Source: CAWFPR01 sp963817635
Lineage (GTDB): Bacteria > Acidobacteriota > Vicinamibacteria > Vicinamibacterales > 2-12-FULL-66-21
DNA: 64,000 nucleotides
Reading direction: 5' to 3'
Assembly (NCBI GenBank): GCA_963817635.1
Contig: CAWFPR010000023.1
Coordinates: 1-64,000, forward strand
The position numbers were made by a program, and so were the translations under genes. Positions 28,153 to 37,730 of the stretch are shown here, one piece after another. The notes below the pieces were generated by a model, which worked only from the letters and a program-made list of their open reading frames with translations, had not been told where the DNA came from and did no database searches. Position 1 is the stretch's first letter; each line of letters starts with the position of its first letter.

Positions 28153-29463
28153 TTACGCCTCGCCAAGTCCCACAACAGACTCGAGCATCCATTGCACCTG
28201 CCCAGGTCCGCGCGGTTCCGGACAGCGGTGCAGCAGATCTCGCAGCCGGTCTCGATTCCGGCAGGTGATCGCGCCGCCGGCCTCACGGGCGTTCACAGAC
28301 GAATTCAGGACTTCGCGCACGTTGCACCCAATCACCGCCGCCGTGAACCGGCGCGCGGTCGCCTCCACATCGGGCCGGCAATCGGGATGCCTCAACAGGT
28401 CCTCCCGGTAGGCCCATTCGAAGTATGCCCCAATCAAGCCGCCGCAGTTGACGATGTAGTCCGGCAGGACAACGGCGCCAGCTTCTTCGAGGTACCGTTC
28501 CGCTCGAACGGTCAACGGATAGTTGGCCGCCTCCGCGATCAGTTGCGCGCCCGTCGACTCCCGAAAATGGACGACGTCATGGGCGGCCGGGTTTTCCTTC
28601 CTAGCGGCGGTCAACTCGTCCGGCATCGCCAGGACCAGCGTGCGCGCGGCTGGGACGAAGACGTCGGTTGGCACTTCGAACAGCAGTTCGGAATCTGGAT
28701 CAGTGTGGACCGTCGGTCCCAGGTCCGACGCGCAGCGGGCGACCGCCTCATCGCCGCCACACTGCCACGCGTTGAACAACCGATCGATGTCGAGCCCTGC
28801 CGCGGCGTCGGCGACGATCGCACCGCGTTCGGTGCTGATGGCCCGCACCACCAGACCCAGGGACGCCAGACGCCGCGCGGTATGCGCGCCAACGGCGCCG
28901 AATCCCTGAATGGTCGCCGAGCGTAGCGTCGGCCGGGCCTTCACGACGAAGCCGATCGCATCGGCGAGGCCGCCCGCCGTGTAGCCGTTCCGGTCGATGC
29001 CGAACCCCCCGTGCGCCTCGCTCATTCCGGTGACGTGCTGACGCAAGTCCGGGGCCTCGCCAACCAGGTCAACCACGGCTTCAGGGTTGTTCATGTCGGG
29101 CCCGAACACGGATCCGGGCGCGACCCGAATCACGTCGCGGATGTGGGCGGCCAGGATGGCGGCGCGATCGGCCGTCGACGTCGGCACGCCTCCCGGGCAG
29201 CGGATGATGCTCTTCTGGCCGTCTCCAGGAATCATCGCGGCGAGACATTTCTCGCTCATGGCCTGCGCCAGGTGGGCGACCTCGCTGAAGTCACCGTCCT
29301 CGACGAAGCGGGCGCCGCCCAGGTGCCACTGAAACTCCTGCCGGTGAATGGCGGTCGTCGCCACATACCAATCGAGGGTGCTTTCGACCACGAGGGCGAA
29401 TGGTTCGCCGTCGACCACGACGCCGCGTCGAACAGTGGGGCGATGGAGATGAACAGGTGTCAT
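28153..29463 (-). CDS. Glu/Leu/Phe/Val dehydrogenase family protein
   Basis: A 436-residue NAD(P)-dependent amino-acid dehydrogenase. The dimerisation-catalytic domain has MSEKCLAAMIPGDGQKSIIRC and GPDMNN. The nucleotide-binding domain follows with ATIQGFGAVGAHTARRLASLG, and PDYIVNCGGLIGAYFEWA matches the C-terminal family pattern. Such enzymes remove the amino group from Leu/Val/Ile or Glu. Bases at its 3' end abut the fused E1 gene (seven-base gap), so the two form an operon and the 2-oxoacid product would pass to E1. The 98-base divergent spacer toward the acyl-CoA dehydrogenase carries the AT-rich motif at 29509-29525. Confidence 0.88.
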   Translation of the reverse strand: MTPVHLHRPTVRRGVVVDGEPFALVVESTLDWYVATTAIHRQEFQWHLGGARFVEDGDFSEVAHLAQAMSEKCLAAMIPGDGQKSIIRCPGGVPTSTADRAAILAAHIRDVIRVAPGSVFGPDMNNPEAVVDLVGEAPDLRQHVTGMSEAHGGFGIDRNGYTAGGLADAIGFVVKARPTLRSATIQGFGAVGAHTARRLASLGLVVRAISTERGAIVADAAAGLDIDRLFNAWQCGGDEAVARCASDLGPTVHTDPDSELLFEVPTDVFVPAARTLVLAMPDELTAARKENPAAHDVVHFRESTGAQLIAEAANYPLTVRAERYLEEAGAVVLPDYIVNCGGLIGAYFEWAYREDLLRHPDCRPDVEATARRFTAAVIGCNVREVLNSSVNAREAGGAITCRNRDRLRDLLHRCPEPRGPGQVQWMLESVVGLGEA

Positions 29464-29508
29464 GTGCGTGGCGGTCTCCGCGTGGGCGTGCCGGGAATCA
29501 CTGTGTCG

Positions 29509-29525
29509 AATATGATATATTGTAC
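29509..29525. promoter_or_regulatory. AT-rich motif 1 (possible GntR operator and/or -10)
   Basis: AATATGATATATTGTAC in the divergent spacer of the amino-acid dehydrogenase and acyl-CoA dehydrogenase genes. ATGATATATTGT matches 10 of 12 bases of the motif before RidA (ATGATATATAAT). It is a conspicuous AT island in GC-rich DNA. Confidence 0.5.
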
Positions 29526-29561
29526 GCTCCTTCTCGGCAACCCAAGGACACAGGTTTCGCC

Positions 29562-30729
29562 ATGCCCCATCGTCCGCCGCTGATCCCCCGCACCGTGTTT
29601 GGCCCCGAGCACGAGACCTTCCGGGACACCGTGCGTCGCTTCATGGAGCAGGAGGTCCAGCCGCACGACGAGCGCTGGCAGGAGCAGGGCTTCGTGGACC
29701 GCGAGGTGTGGACGAAAGCGGGCGCGCACGGCTTCTTGTGTGCCTCGATGCCCGAGGCCTACGGCGGCGCCGGCGCCGACCGGCTCTGCAGCGTGGTGTT
29801 GATCGAGGAGCAGGCACGCGCCAACAATTCGTCGCTGGGCTGGGGTCCGCACTCGGAAATCGTCGCGCCATACCTCCTGCACTACGGCAGCGCGGATCTG
29901 AAGAAGAAGCTACCTGCCGAAGATGGCGAGCGGCGAGATGATCGGCGCCATTGCCCTGACCGAGCCCGGCGCCGGCTCCGACCTGCAGGCGATCAAGACC
30001 ACGGCCCAGAAGACGGCATGCGGCTACCTCGTCAACGGCTCAAAGACCTTCATCACCAACGGCTGGCACTGCGACCTGGCGATCGTGCTGGCCAGGACCG
30101 ACCCGACGAAGGGCGCCAAAGGCCTGAGCCTCGTCATCGTCGATACCTCGATGAAGGGCTTCATCAAAGGCCCTCGGCTGAAGAAGCTCGGGCTGAAGGG
30201 TCAGGACACGTCCGAACTCTTCTTCGACGGCGTGGAAGTCCCGGCAGGGAACCTGCTGGGGCAGGAGAATGAGGGCTTCATCTACCTGATGCAGGAACTA
30301 CCCTGGGAGCGCCTGCAGATCGCGATCGGCGCCATCGCCAAAGCCGAGGCCGCCGTGGCGTGGACCACGGCCTACGTCACCGAACGCAAGGTCTTCGGCA
30401 AACCGTTGTCGAGCTTCCAGAACACGCGCTTCAAGCTCGCCGAGTTCGCCACCGAGGTCCAGGTGGCGCGCGTCTTCGTCGATCGGTGCCTCGAGCTGCT
30501 GCTCGACGGCAAGCTCGACACGGCAACCGCCTCGATGGCCAAGTACTGGGTTTCGGACCTGGAGTGCAGGGTGATCGACGGGTGCCTCCAGCTGTTCGGT
30601 GGCTACGGCGTCATGTGGGAGTTCCCCATCGCGCGCGCCTACGCGGACGCGCGCGTCGAGCGCATCTACGGTGGTACCAACGAGATCATGAAAGAGGTCA
30701 TTTCCCGTTCGCTGGGTCTGGCTGGATGA
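29562..30729 (+). pseudogene. Acyl-CoA dehydrogenase, interrupted by a +1 frameshift
   Basis: About 389 residues if the frame is restored. It should oxidise acyl-CoA thioesters with FAD and ETF. The N-terminal helical domain (HETFRDTVRRFMEQEVQPHDERW), the FAD loop (IGAIALTEPGAGSDLQ), and the C-terminal part (LQLFGGYGVMWEFPIARAYAD, RVERIYGGTNEIM) are all present. The frame breaks at CTACC (29910-29914); removing one C gives KKLLPKMASGEMIG, which matches the family. Both halves are otherwise well conserved, so a sequence error is at least as likely as a mutation. It begins a run with thiolase and FadB. Confidence 0.82.
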
Positions 30730-30769
30730 GCCCAGGTCGGCGAGTCTGGTGCTGGTCGGGGAGCTGGGT

Positions 30770-31975
30770 ATGGCTGAAGCGATAGTCTTCGACGCAATCC
30801 GCACGCCGCGCGGCAGGGGCAAGCGCGACGGTTCCCTGCACGAAGTGAAGCCGGTCAGCTTGCTCGCCGGCGTGCTGCAGGAATTGCAGCGCCGCAACAG
30901 CTTCGACACCGGCGAGGTGGAGGACGTGATCATGGGCTGCGTGACGGCCTGCGGCGAGCAGGGCTCGTGCATCGCCAAGACGGCGGCGCTCGCGGCGGGC
31001 TGGGACTGGAGAGTGCCCGGTGTCCAGGTGAACCGGTTCTGCGCCTCAGGGCTGGAAGCGGTGAACCTCGCCGCGCAGAAGGTGCGATCCGGCTGGGAGG
31101 ACCTGATCGTCGCGGGCGGCATCGAATCGATGTCGCGCGTGCCGATGGGATCGGACCACGGCGCCTGGGCCTACGACCCTCAGACCAGTTTCGACACGGC
31201 CTTCGTCCCCCAGGGCATCAGCGCCGACCTCATCGCCACGCTCGACGGCTACTCGCGCGACGCGGTGGACGAGTTCGCCTTCAAGTCGCAACAGAAGGCC
31301 GCAGCCGCGCGCGAGGCGGGTCGCTTCAGCAAGTCCCTGGTGCCGGTCACGGACGCCGTGGGGAACGTGATCCTCGACCACGACGAGTTGATCAAGCCGC
31401 ACACCACGCTCGCGGGCCTCGCCTCGCTCAAGACGTCCTTCGACAAGCCAGGGGAGATGGGCTACGACGCGGTGGCCATCCGCCGCTACCCGCAGGTGGA
31501 GCGCATCCGCCACGTGCACACGGCGGGCAATTCCTCGGGCATCGTCGACGGCTCGGCCGCGGTGCTCATCGGCACAGAGAAGAAAGGCAGGAGGCTCGGC
31601 TTGAAGCCGCGCGCCCGCATCGTCGCCGCCGCGCTCTCTGGCGCCGATCCGACGATCATGCTCACCGGTCCGATGCCGGCCACCCGCAAGGCCCTCGCCA
31701 GGGCCAAGATGAAGATCGGCCGGATCGACCTGTTCGAGATCAACGAAGCCTTCGCCGTCGTGCCGATGCGATTCATGAAGGAAATGGGAGTGCCGGAGGA
31801 GATCGTGAACGTCAACGGCGGCTCGATCGCCATGGGCCATCCGCTGGGCGCCACGGGCGCCATGATCCTGGGGACGCTGATTGACGAGCTGGAGCGGCGC
31901 AAGCTGCGCTACGGCCTCGCCGCGCTCTGCGTCGGCGGCGGCATGGGCATCGCCACTATCGTCGAGCGGCTCTGA
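30770..31975 (+). CDS. Acetyl-CoA C-acyltransferase (thiolase)
   Basis: A 401-residue thiolase that cleaves 3-oxoacyl-CoA. The start at 30770 has GGGGAG six bases upstream. The acylated cysteine is in VNRFCASGLEAVN (about residue 90). The C-terminal catalytic signatures are NVNGGSIAMGHPLGATGA (His) and CVGGGMG (Cys). It overlaps the FadB-like gene by one base (TGATG), indicating translational coupling, and follows the acyl-CoA dehydrogenase by 40 bases. Confidence 0.95.
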   Translation: MAEAIVFDAIRTPRGRGKRDGSLHEVKPVSLLAGVLQELQRRNSFDTGEVEDVIMGCVTACGEQGSCIAKTAALAAGWDWRVPGVQVNRFCASGLEAVNLAAQKVRSGWEDLIVAGGIESMSRVPMGSDHGAWAYDPQTSFDTAFVPQGISADLIATLDGYSRDAVDEFAFKSQQKAAAAREAGRFSKSLVPVTDAVGNVILDHDELIKPHTTLAGLASLKTSFDKPGEMGYDAVAIRRYPQVERIRHVHTAGNSSGIVDGSAAVLIGTEKKGRRLGLKPRARIVAAALSGADPTIMLTGPMPATRKALARAKMKIGRIDLFEINEAFAVVPMRFMKEMGVPEEIVNVNGGSIAMGHPLGATGAMILGTLIDELERRKLRYGLAALCVGGGMGIATIVERL

Positions 31976-34101
31976 TGCCCGTCAACAGCGGCCCGGTACG
32001 CTACGAAAGGGATCACGACCGCATCGTCACCCTGATTCTCGATACGCCCGGCGCGCCGGCCAACACCATGACCGCGGCATGGCAGCAGGCCTTCACCATC
32101 GCGGTCGAGCGGTTGGAGCAAGAAAGGGACGACACCGCCGGCGTGATCCTCGGTTCCGGGAAGGAGACCTTCCTCGACGGCGTGGAACTCGAGGACCTGC
32201 TTCAGTACCATCGCGGCGACGGACCGAGGGTGTTCGCCTGGATCGAAGCAGTGAAGGCGCATTTCCGGCGTCTCGAGCGCCTCGGCAGACCGGTCGTCGC
32301 CGTGCTCGAAGGCGCGGCGCTCGGCGGCGGCTGGGAGCTGGCACTGGCCGCGCACTGCCGCCTTTGCCTGAACGACGAGCGCATCGAACTCGGCCTGCCG
32401 GAAGTAACTCGCGGCCTGCTGCCCGGCGCGGGCGGAGTGACCAGGACCGTGCGCCTGCTCGGCCTGCAGGCCGCCCTGCCCATACTGATGGACGGCAGGA
32501 CGCTGCGCCCGCAGGAAGCAGCGAGGCTCGGCTTCCTGCAGGGGCTGGCGGCCAACCGCGAGGAACTCCACCTGATGGCGCGCGAGTGGATCGCGGCGAA
32601 CCCTTCGCCGAAACAGCCCTGGGACGAGCAGGACCACCCGATTCCCGGCGGCGCCCCGTCGAGCCCGCACGTCGCGCAACTGCTCAGCCTCGCGCCGGCC
32701 ATGCTCATCGACAAGACGCGGGGCCTGTACCCCGCGCCCGAGGCGATCATGGCGTCGGCAGTGGAGGGCGCACGCGTCGACTTCGACACCGCGCTGCGGA
32801 TCGAATCGCGCTACTTCGCCAGGCTCGTGGTGGGCCCGGTGGCGAAGAACCTGATGACGCTGTCTCTCAACCGCACTGCGATCCGCTCCGGCGCCTCGCG
32901 CCCCACGGATGGGCCGCAGTGGAAGGCGTCCAGGGTCGGCATCCTCGGCGCGGGCATGATGGGCAAGGGCATCGCGTGGGCGAACGCGAGCCGGGGGGTG
33001 CCCTGCGTCCTGAAGGATGTGACGCTCGAGCAGGCACAACAGGGGAGGTCCTACAGCGAGAAACTGGCGGCCCGGCACAACCGCCCGCAGATTCCCGAGC
33101 TGATTCAGCCCACAGCCAGCACCCAGGACCTCGCGGGCTGCGATCTCATCATCGAGGCGGTGTTCGAGAAGCGCGAGCTCAAGGCGCAGGTGACCAAGGA
33201 GGCCGAGCCGATGCTCGCCGCGGGCGGCCTGTTCGCCTCCAACACCTCCACGCTGCCGATCACCGGCCTGGCGGGAGCCACGGCGAACCCCCGCAACTTC
33301 GTCGGCCTCCACTTCTTCTCGCCGGTGGACAGGATGCCGCTGGTAGAGATCATCAAGGGCCAGAAAACCTCGCCGGAGACGCTGGCGCGCGCCTATGACT
33401 ACGTCCAGCAGATCGACAAGATCCCGATCGTGGTAAACGACTCGCGCGGGTTCTACACGAGCCGCACCTTCGGTACCTATGTCGCCGAGGGATGCACCAT
33501 GCTCGTGGAGGGCATTCCCGCCGCGGTGATCGAGAATGCAGGACGTCTGGCCGGCATGGCGGTCGGGCCGCTGGCGGTAATCGACGAGACCTCGATGTCG
33601 CTCTGGGTGCAGGTCATGGAGCAGACCAGGGCCGACCTGAACGCGGAGGGCAAGGCATACACGCCGCAGCCCGGGGAAGACGTGATTTCGCGCATGGTGA
33701 AGGAGTTCCATCGCCCGGGGCGCGCAGGCGGCGGCGGGTTCTATGACTACCCCGCGGAGGGCAGGAAAACCCTCTGGCCCGAGCTGGAGCGCATCTTCGG
33801 CCGGAAGTCTTCACAGTGGGATTTCGAGGAACTCAAGGAACGCCTGCTCTACCGCCAGGCAATCGAGGCCGCGCGCTGCCTGGAAGAAGGCGTGATTGAG
33901 AAGGTGCACGACGGCAACGTCGGCTCGGTCCTCGGCATCGGCTTTCCCGCGTGGACTGGTGGAGCGCTGCAGTACGTGAACCACGTCGGCGCGAAGAGAT
34001 TCGTCGAGCGCGCCGAGGAGCTGGCGAGGAAGCTGGGCCCGCGATTCGCGCCGCCCAGGCTCCTGAGCGGACTGGCCGCGAAGGGTCAATCGCTCGCCTG
34101 A
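31975..34101 (+). CDS. FadB/FadJ-like enoyl-CoA hydratase / 3-hydroxyacyl-CoA dehydrogenase
   Basis: A 708-residue bifunctional beta-oxidation enzyme. Residues 1 to about 200 form the crotonase domain, with the oxyanion-hole and catalytic region ALGGGWELALAAHC and ELGLPEVTRGLLPGAGG. The NAD-binding site is GILGAGMMGKGIAWANASRG near residue 322, followed by DLIIEAVFE and FVGLHFFSPVDRMPLVEII. The C-terminal 3HCDH domain contains SRGFYTSR. With the acyl-CoA dehydrogenase and the thiolase it completes a beta-oxidation cycle, which could take the acyl-CoA made from branched amino acids as well as fatty acids. Confidence 0.94.
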   Translation: MPVNSGPVRYERDHDRIVTLILDTPGAPANTMTAAWQQAFTIAVERLEQERDDTAGVILGSGKETFLDGVELEDLLQYHRGDGPRVFAWIEAVKAHFRRLERLGRPVVAVLEGAALGGGWELALAAHCRLCLNDERIELGLPEVTRGLLPGAGGVTRTVRLLGLQAALPILMDGRTLRPQEAARLGFLQGLAANREELHLMAREWIAANPSPKQPWDEQDHPIPGGAPSSPHVAQLLSLAPAMLIDKTRGLYPAPEAIMASAVEGARVDFDTALRIESRYFARLVVGPVAKNLMTLSLNRTAIRSGASRPTDGPQWKASRVGILGAGMMGKGIAWANASRGVPCVLKDVTLEQAQQGRSYSEKLAARHNRPQIPELIQPTASTQDLAGCDLIIEAVFEKRELKAQVTKEAEPMLAAGGLFASNTSTLPITGLAGATANPRNFVGLHFFSPVDRMPLVEIIKGQKTSPETLARAYDYVQQIDKIPIVVNDSRGFYTSRTFGTYVAEGCTMLVEGIPAAVIENAGRLAGMAVGPLAVIDETSMSLWVQVMEQTRADLNAEGKAYTPQPGEDVISRMVKEFHRPGRAGGGGFYDYPAEGRKTLWPELERIFGRKSSQWDFEELKERLLYRQAIEAARCLEEGVIEKVHDGNVGSVLGIGFPAWTGGALQYVNHVGAKRFVERAEELARKLGPRFAPPRLLSGLAAKGQSLA

Positions 34102-34214
34102 TGCCGCCGTCGGTCCTGACGGTGCCCGACGAGCGCGGCGCGGGCGAGGCAGGAGTCTCCGCGCGGGGCCTCCGCCAGACCATGGGAGCCTCGGCCGGGC
34201 CGCACCAGGACCAA

Positions 34215-35427
34215 TCAGAACGTCACGCGGGCGCTCAGCTGGTACCGCGCTAGGGTCGGACGTGGAGCACCGGCGTCAACGAGTATCGGCTTGGCGAAGA
34301 TCCCCGCGAACTCGACACTCATGTGAGGCGCCACGGCATACGCGATCTTGGCGTAGTGCATCGTCTGGTTGCTCGCACGTTCGAGATCGTCGAACACGTA
34401 GGGTGACAGCACCGCGTCCCGCTCCAGACGCGCGAAGGCGTAGTTCAACTCGACGGTGCCGACTCGTTCGCCGCGCCCCACCGTGGTCTCCAGCCAGATC
34501 CCGGTGTTCTGATCGTCCACCGCGTCGAGGTTCCTGACCCAGTCGCCGATGATGACGAGCGGGTACTCGGCATGCGACGTGGCCAGGGTCGCCTTGCCGA
34601 TGATGTCGACAAGATGGAACCCGGAGACGAAGCCGAGTACCGTGTCCGGCGGCGTCCACCCGCGGAAGGTTGGAGTTCCTCGTGTCGAGCGCGCCCGAAT
34701 AGACGGCGACCGCGACCTGATCGACGTTCCTGTACTGGAAATCGGTAACCGTGACCGACAGGGCGCGCGTGCCAGCCTCGAACCCGATTTCGCCCGATTC
34801 GGCGAACATCAACGCGTCGCTACCCGCTTCGAGTTCGCTCAGGACGACCTGCGCGGCAACGGCCCTGGCGCTGAAGCCACTCTTGGTGCTGCGCCCGAAC
34901 TGCTGCCAGGCCCCCTCCCAGCTGATATTGTCGTCCCAGATCTGGTTGGTCATCGTCACAGGTGGCTCGAACACGCCCGCCCCGAGCTTCAGGCCGCGGG
35001 CGGCCTTCGGGGCGTAGGTCATGTAGGCACGGTGCAGCGTCAGCGGCTTCCGTGTCAGGAAGTCCTTGAACGACTGGTTGGCGGTCGTTGGATCGAGCGG
35101 ATTGCCGGTCGCCAGCCGCATCCCGACCGTGACCTCATCGTTCACATCGATCTCGAAGTTGAAGCGCAGGCGGATGCGGCCGCGGTTGCGGTCCTCCAGG
35201 CCCTGCTGGCGGAATGCTTCGAAGCGAGTTCGGAAGTCGCCGGAGAACCGGACCCGTGTCCACCAGGGGGCGGCCTGCGGGTCAGGCGCGGCAGCCTGGG
35301 CGCCGCCTTCTGTCGGCTGGGCCTCCTGGCCGGCTGCGGGAGCGGCAACGAGCAACGGGAGGACCAGAGTGAGAGCCAGGGTGGCAACGAACCGGCAGAC
35401 CGGCCATCGATCACGGGCATGCAGCAT
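34215..35427 (-). pseudogene. Outer-membrane porin-like beta-barrel protein, interrupted by a +1 frameshift
   Basis: About 404 residues when repaired. The start at 35427 (GGAG upstream) gives a signal peptide (FVATLALTLVLPLLVAAPAAGQ). The rest has alternating strands typical of a phosphate-selective-porin-like barrel (FSGDFRTRFEAFRQQG, IRLRFNFEIDVNDEVTVGMRLATG) and ends in Phe (YQLSARVTF). The frame breaks at 34668-34671 (GGTT on the plus strand); removing one base yields NFRGWTPPDTVLGFVSG and continues to the terminal strands. It lies 97 bases after the threonine-dehydratase-like gene in the same direction, so it may share its promoter. Substrate unknown. Confidence 0.75.
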
Positions 35428-35524
35428 GTCGGAACTCCTGCGAAGAGAGACGAAGCGCGAAACGAACACGCCGCCGACGAGCCGGTTCACCACGACACCC
35501 CGCAGGGTTCCCGGAGGACGGGGG

Positions 35525-36514
35525 TCATCGGGCCGCGACCGACCGCTCGATCAACTCGGCGAGCATCGAGGGAGCGACGTTGCCTCCGCTCACGATGGCG
35601 ACGACGGGACCCGACGGTGGGATATGCGGGAGCGCCGCCGCCGCCAGCAGCGCGGCAACGGCTGCCGCACCGCTCGGTTCGGCAACGAGGCGAGCGTGGT
35701 AGTAGAGCCAGGCCAGAGCGTCGATGATCTCCTCGTCCGACACCGTGACCACTGCATCGACGAACGCGCGCACGTGCGCGAAGGTGACATCGCCGGGCCG
35801 GGTCGGAAGGAGCCCGTCGGCAATGCTCTCGCTGCGACCGATCGTGATCGGGTGCTGCGCGGCGATCGACTGCTGCATGGCGTTGGCGCCTGCCGGCTCG
35901 ACGCCGATCACCCGGACGTCCGGGTTCGACTGTTTGACGGCGGCGGCCACGCCGGACGCCTGCCCGCCCCCTCCGATCGCGACGATCACGGCGGCCATCG
36001 CGGGGAGCTGTTCCAGCAGTTCGAGACCGGTCGTCCCCTGGCCGGCGATGATCGCCTCGTGATCGAAGGGCGGAATCATCACCAGACCGCGTGCCGCCAC
36101 TTCGCACTCGGCGCGCACACGACGTTCGACGGACGTCGTCCCTTCGAAGATCACTTCGGCGCCGAAGCGGCGAGTTCCGTCGACTTTGATCGAGGGTGCG
36201 GTGGTGGGCATGACAATGACGGCGGGGATGCCGAGGTCGCGCGCAGCGCACGCCACCGCTTGCCCGTGGTTTCCTGACGAGTAGGTAATCACTCCGCGGC
36301 GACGCTCCGGCGCCGACAGTTGCAGCAGCATGTTGACGGCGCCCCGGATCTTGAACGCTCCGGTCGGCTGCATGTTCTCGCACTTGAGGTGCAGCGGATG
36401 TCCGTGGACCAGGCCCGCGTCGAGCAGCGGGGTGCGCCGAACGAAGGACGCGATCCGGCTTCGGGCCGCGCTGATGTCGTCAAGCGTCACGAGACTCCGT
36501 ACGGGGTCAACCAT
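35525..36514 (-). CDS. Threonine/serine dehydratase-like PLP enzyme 1
   Basis: A 329-residue fold-type-II PLP enzyme that should convert Thr or Ser to 2-oxobutyrate or pyruvate and ammonia through an enamine. The PLP lysine is Lys55 in PTGAFKIRGA, the substrate loop is SSGNHGQAVA, and the phosphate loop reads IGGGGQASG where GGGGLxxG is typical. The ATG at 36514 is chosen for its AAGG; a GTG at 36538 is possible. It has no regulatory ACT domain, so it resembles the catabolic rather than the biosynthetic type. A strong leftward promoter lies upstream within an AT-rich block. Confidence 0.9.
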   Translation of the reverse strand: MVDPVRSLVTLDDISAARSRIASFVRRTPLLDAGLVHGHPLHLKCENMQPTGAFKIRGAVNMLLQLSAPERRRGVITYSSGNHGQAVACAARDLGIPAVIVMPTTAPSIKVDGTRRFGAEVIFEGTTSVERRVRAECEVAARGLVMIPPFDHEAIIAGQGTTGLELLEQLPAMAAVIVAIGGGGQASGVAAAVKQSNPDVRVIGVEPAGANAMQQSIAAQHPITIGRSESIADGLLPTRPGDVTFAHVRAFVDAVVTVSDEEIIDALAWLYYHARLVAEPSGAAAVAALLAAAALPHIPPSGPVVAIVSGGNVAPSMLAELIERSVAAR

Positions 36515-36582
36515 TGGTCCGCCTTGTCGAGGAATCACCGGCGGGCGAGTCTGGTGTCGTGCCAGCCGGCAAATGCGCCAGT

Positions 36583-36606
36583 AGATATAATATATAGTAT
36601 AATATT
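36583..36606. promoter_or_regulatory. AT-rich motif 2 (double) between the two dehydratase genes
   Basis: A 24-base block made only of A and T apart from two G, with two overlapping TATAATAT-like copies. It forms the -10 and spacer of the leftward promoter of dehydratase 1 and lies about 90 bases upstream of dehydratase 2. The match to the 12-base consensus is weaker than at the other sites. Confidence 0.45.
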
Positions 36607-36612
36607 TGTCAA
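36584..36612 (-). promoter_or_regulatory. Promoter of the dehydratase 1 / porin unit
   Basis: On the minus strand TTGACA (36607-36612), 17 bases, TATATC (36584-36589). The perfect -35 and the spacing make this one of the clearer promoters here. Confidence 0.65.
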
Positions 36613-36696
36613 CGTCACCGTCACCGGAACGCGTCCCGGCGCCGCGCTGCTGGCACCTTGCCGGGCTCGGCCGGTAGAATGGCGGCCAGGCCGACT

Positions 36697-37704
36697 ATGA
36701 CTGCACCCACCCTGAACGACGTCCATGCGGCGCGCCAGCGGATTGCGCCACACCTTCCGCGCACGCCATTGATGCGGCATCCGCTGCTCGACGCCGAGAC
36801 AGGCCTCGAGATCTGGGTGAAGCACGAAAACCACAACCCCACCGGCGCGTTCAAGATCCGCGGCGGCCTCAATTTGATTGGCGCGCTGGCGGCCGGCGAG
36901 CGCGCCCGCGGAGTCGTCACGGCGAGCACCGGCAACCACGGTCAGTCGATCGGCATGGCATGCCAGCTACATGGGGTGGCGTGCACGGTCTTCGTGCCCG
37001 AGGGCAACAACCCGGACAAGAACGCGGCGATGCGTGCGTACGGCGCCGTCGTGGAAGAAGGCGGTCGGGACTTCGACGACGCGCGGGCCCTGTGCGAGCG
37101 GCGCAGCCAGGAGACCGGCGCCCGCTACGTGCACTCCGCCAACGAGCCCCTGCTGATTGCCGGCGTCGGCACCTACGCGCTGGAGATCTTCGAAGCGCTC
37201 CCGCAGGTCGACACCGTCCTCGTGCCCATCGGCGGCGGCAGTGGCGCGTGTGGCGTGTTGACGGTACGCGACGCGCTCGGCTCGACAGCGCGGGTCGTCG
37301 GCGTCGGCGCCGTCAACGCGGATGCCATCGCGCGCTCGTGGCGGGGACCCGAGCGGGTGGTCGGGAGCTCCGCGAACACCTTCGCCGAAGGCATTGCCAC
37401 CAGGGTCACCTTCGATCTCACGTTCGAGATACTCAAGCGGTCACTGAACGATTTCGTTCTTCTGACTGAAGACCAACTGGCCGAAGGCGTCCGCCTGGCG
37501 CTGCGGTCGACGCACAACCTTGCCGAGGGCGCCGGGTCGGCCGCCATTGCCGCCGCGTACACCCTGCGCGATCAGCTGCGCGGCCAGCGCGTCGTGGCCG
37601 TGATGTCCGGAGGTAACCTCGATGAGGCCAAGCTCAAGTGGGTGCTGGGCTGGCCCGTCGGCGCGCAGCAATCTACGCCCGCGAGGTCGGGGCTCCACGG
37701 CTGA
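36697..37704 (+). CDS. Threonine/serine dehydratase-like PLP enzyme 2
   Basis: A 335-residue paralog of dehydratase 1, transcribed divergently. The PLP lysine is Lys53 in NPTGAFKIRGG, the substrate loop is STGNHGQSIG and the phosphate loop is IGGGSGACG. The pairs of conserved residues around the active site differ from dehydratase 1, so they may have different amino-acid preferences (for example Thr, Ser or 3-hydroxy-Asp). It also lacks an ACT domain. The shared divergent region with the AT-rich motif suggests joint control. Confidence 0.88.
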   Translation: MTAPTLNDVHAARQRIAPHLPRTPLMRHPLLDAETGLEIWVKHENHNPTGAFKIRGGLNLIGALAAGERARGVVTASTGNHGQSIGMACQLHGVACTVFVPEGNNPDKNAAMRAYGAVVEEGGRDFDDARALCERRSQETGARYVHSANEPLLIAGVGTYALEIFEALPQVDTVLVPIGGGSGACGVLTVRDALGSTARVVGVGAVNADAIARSWRGPERVVGSSANTFAEGIATRVTFDLTFEILKRSLNDFVLLTEDQLAEGVRLALRSTHNLAEGAGSAAIAAAYTLRDQLRGQRVVAVMSGGNLDEAKLKWVLGWPVGAQQSTPARSGLHG

Positions 37705-37730
37705 GACTCGGGCGCTCGTCGCCGCGGCGG

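Noticed and set aside
29562..34101. The beta-oxidation block as a recently transferred island
   Set aside because: No integrase, tRNA, direct repeats or clear composition change was seen; the idea rests on impression only.
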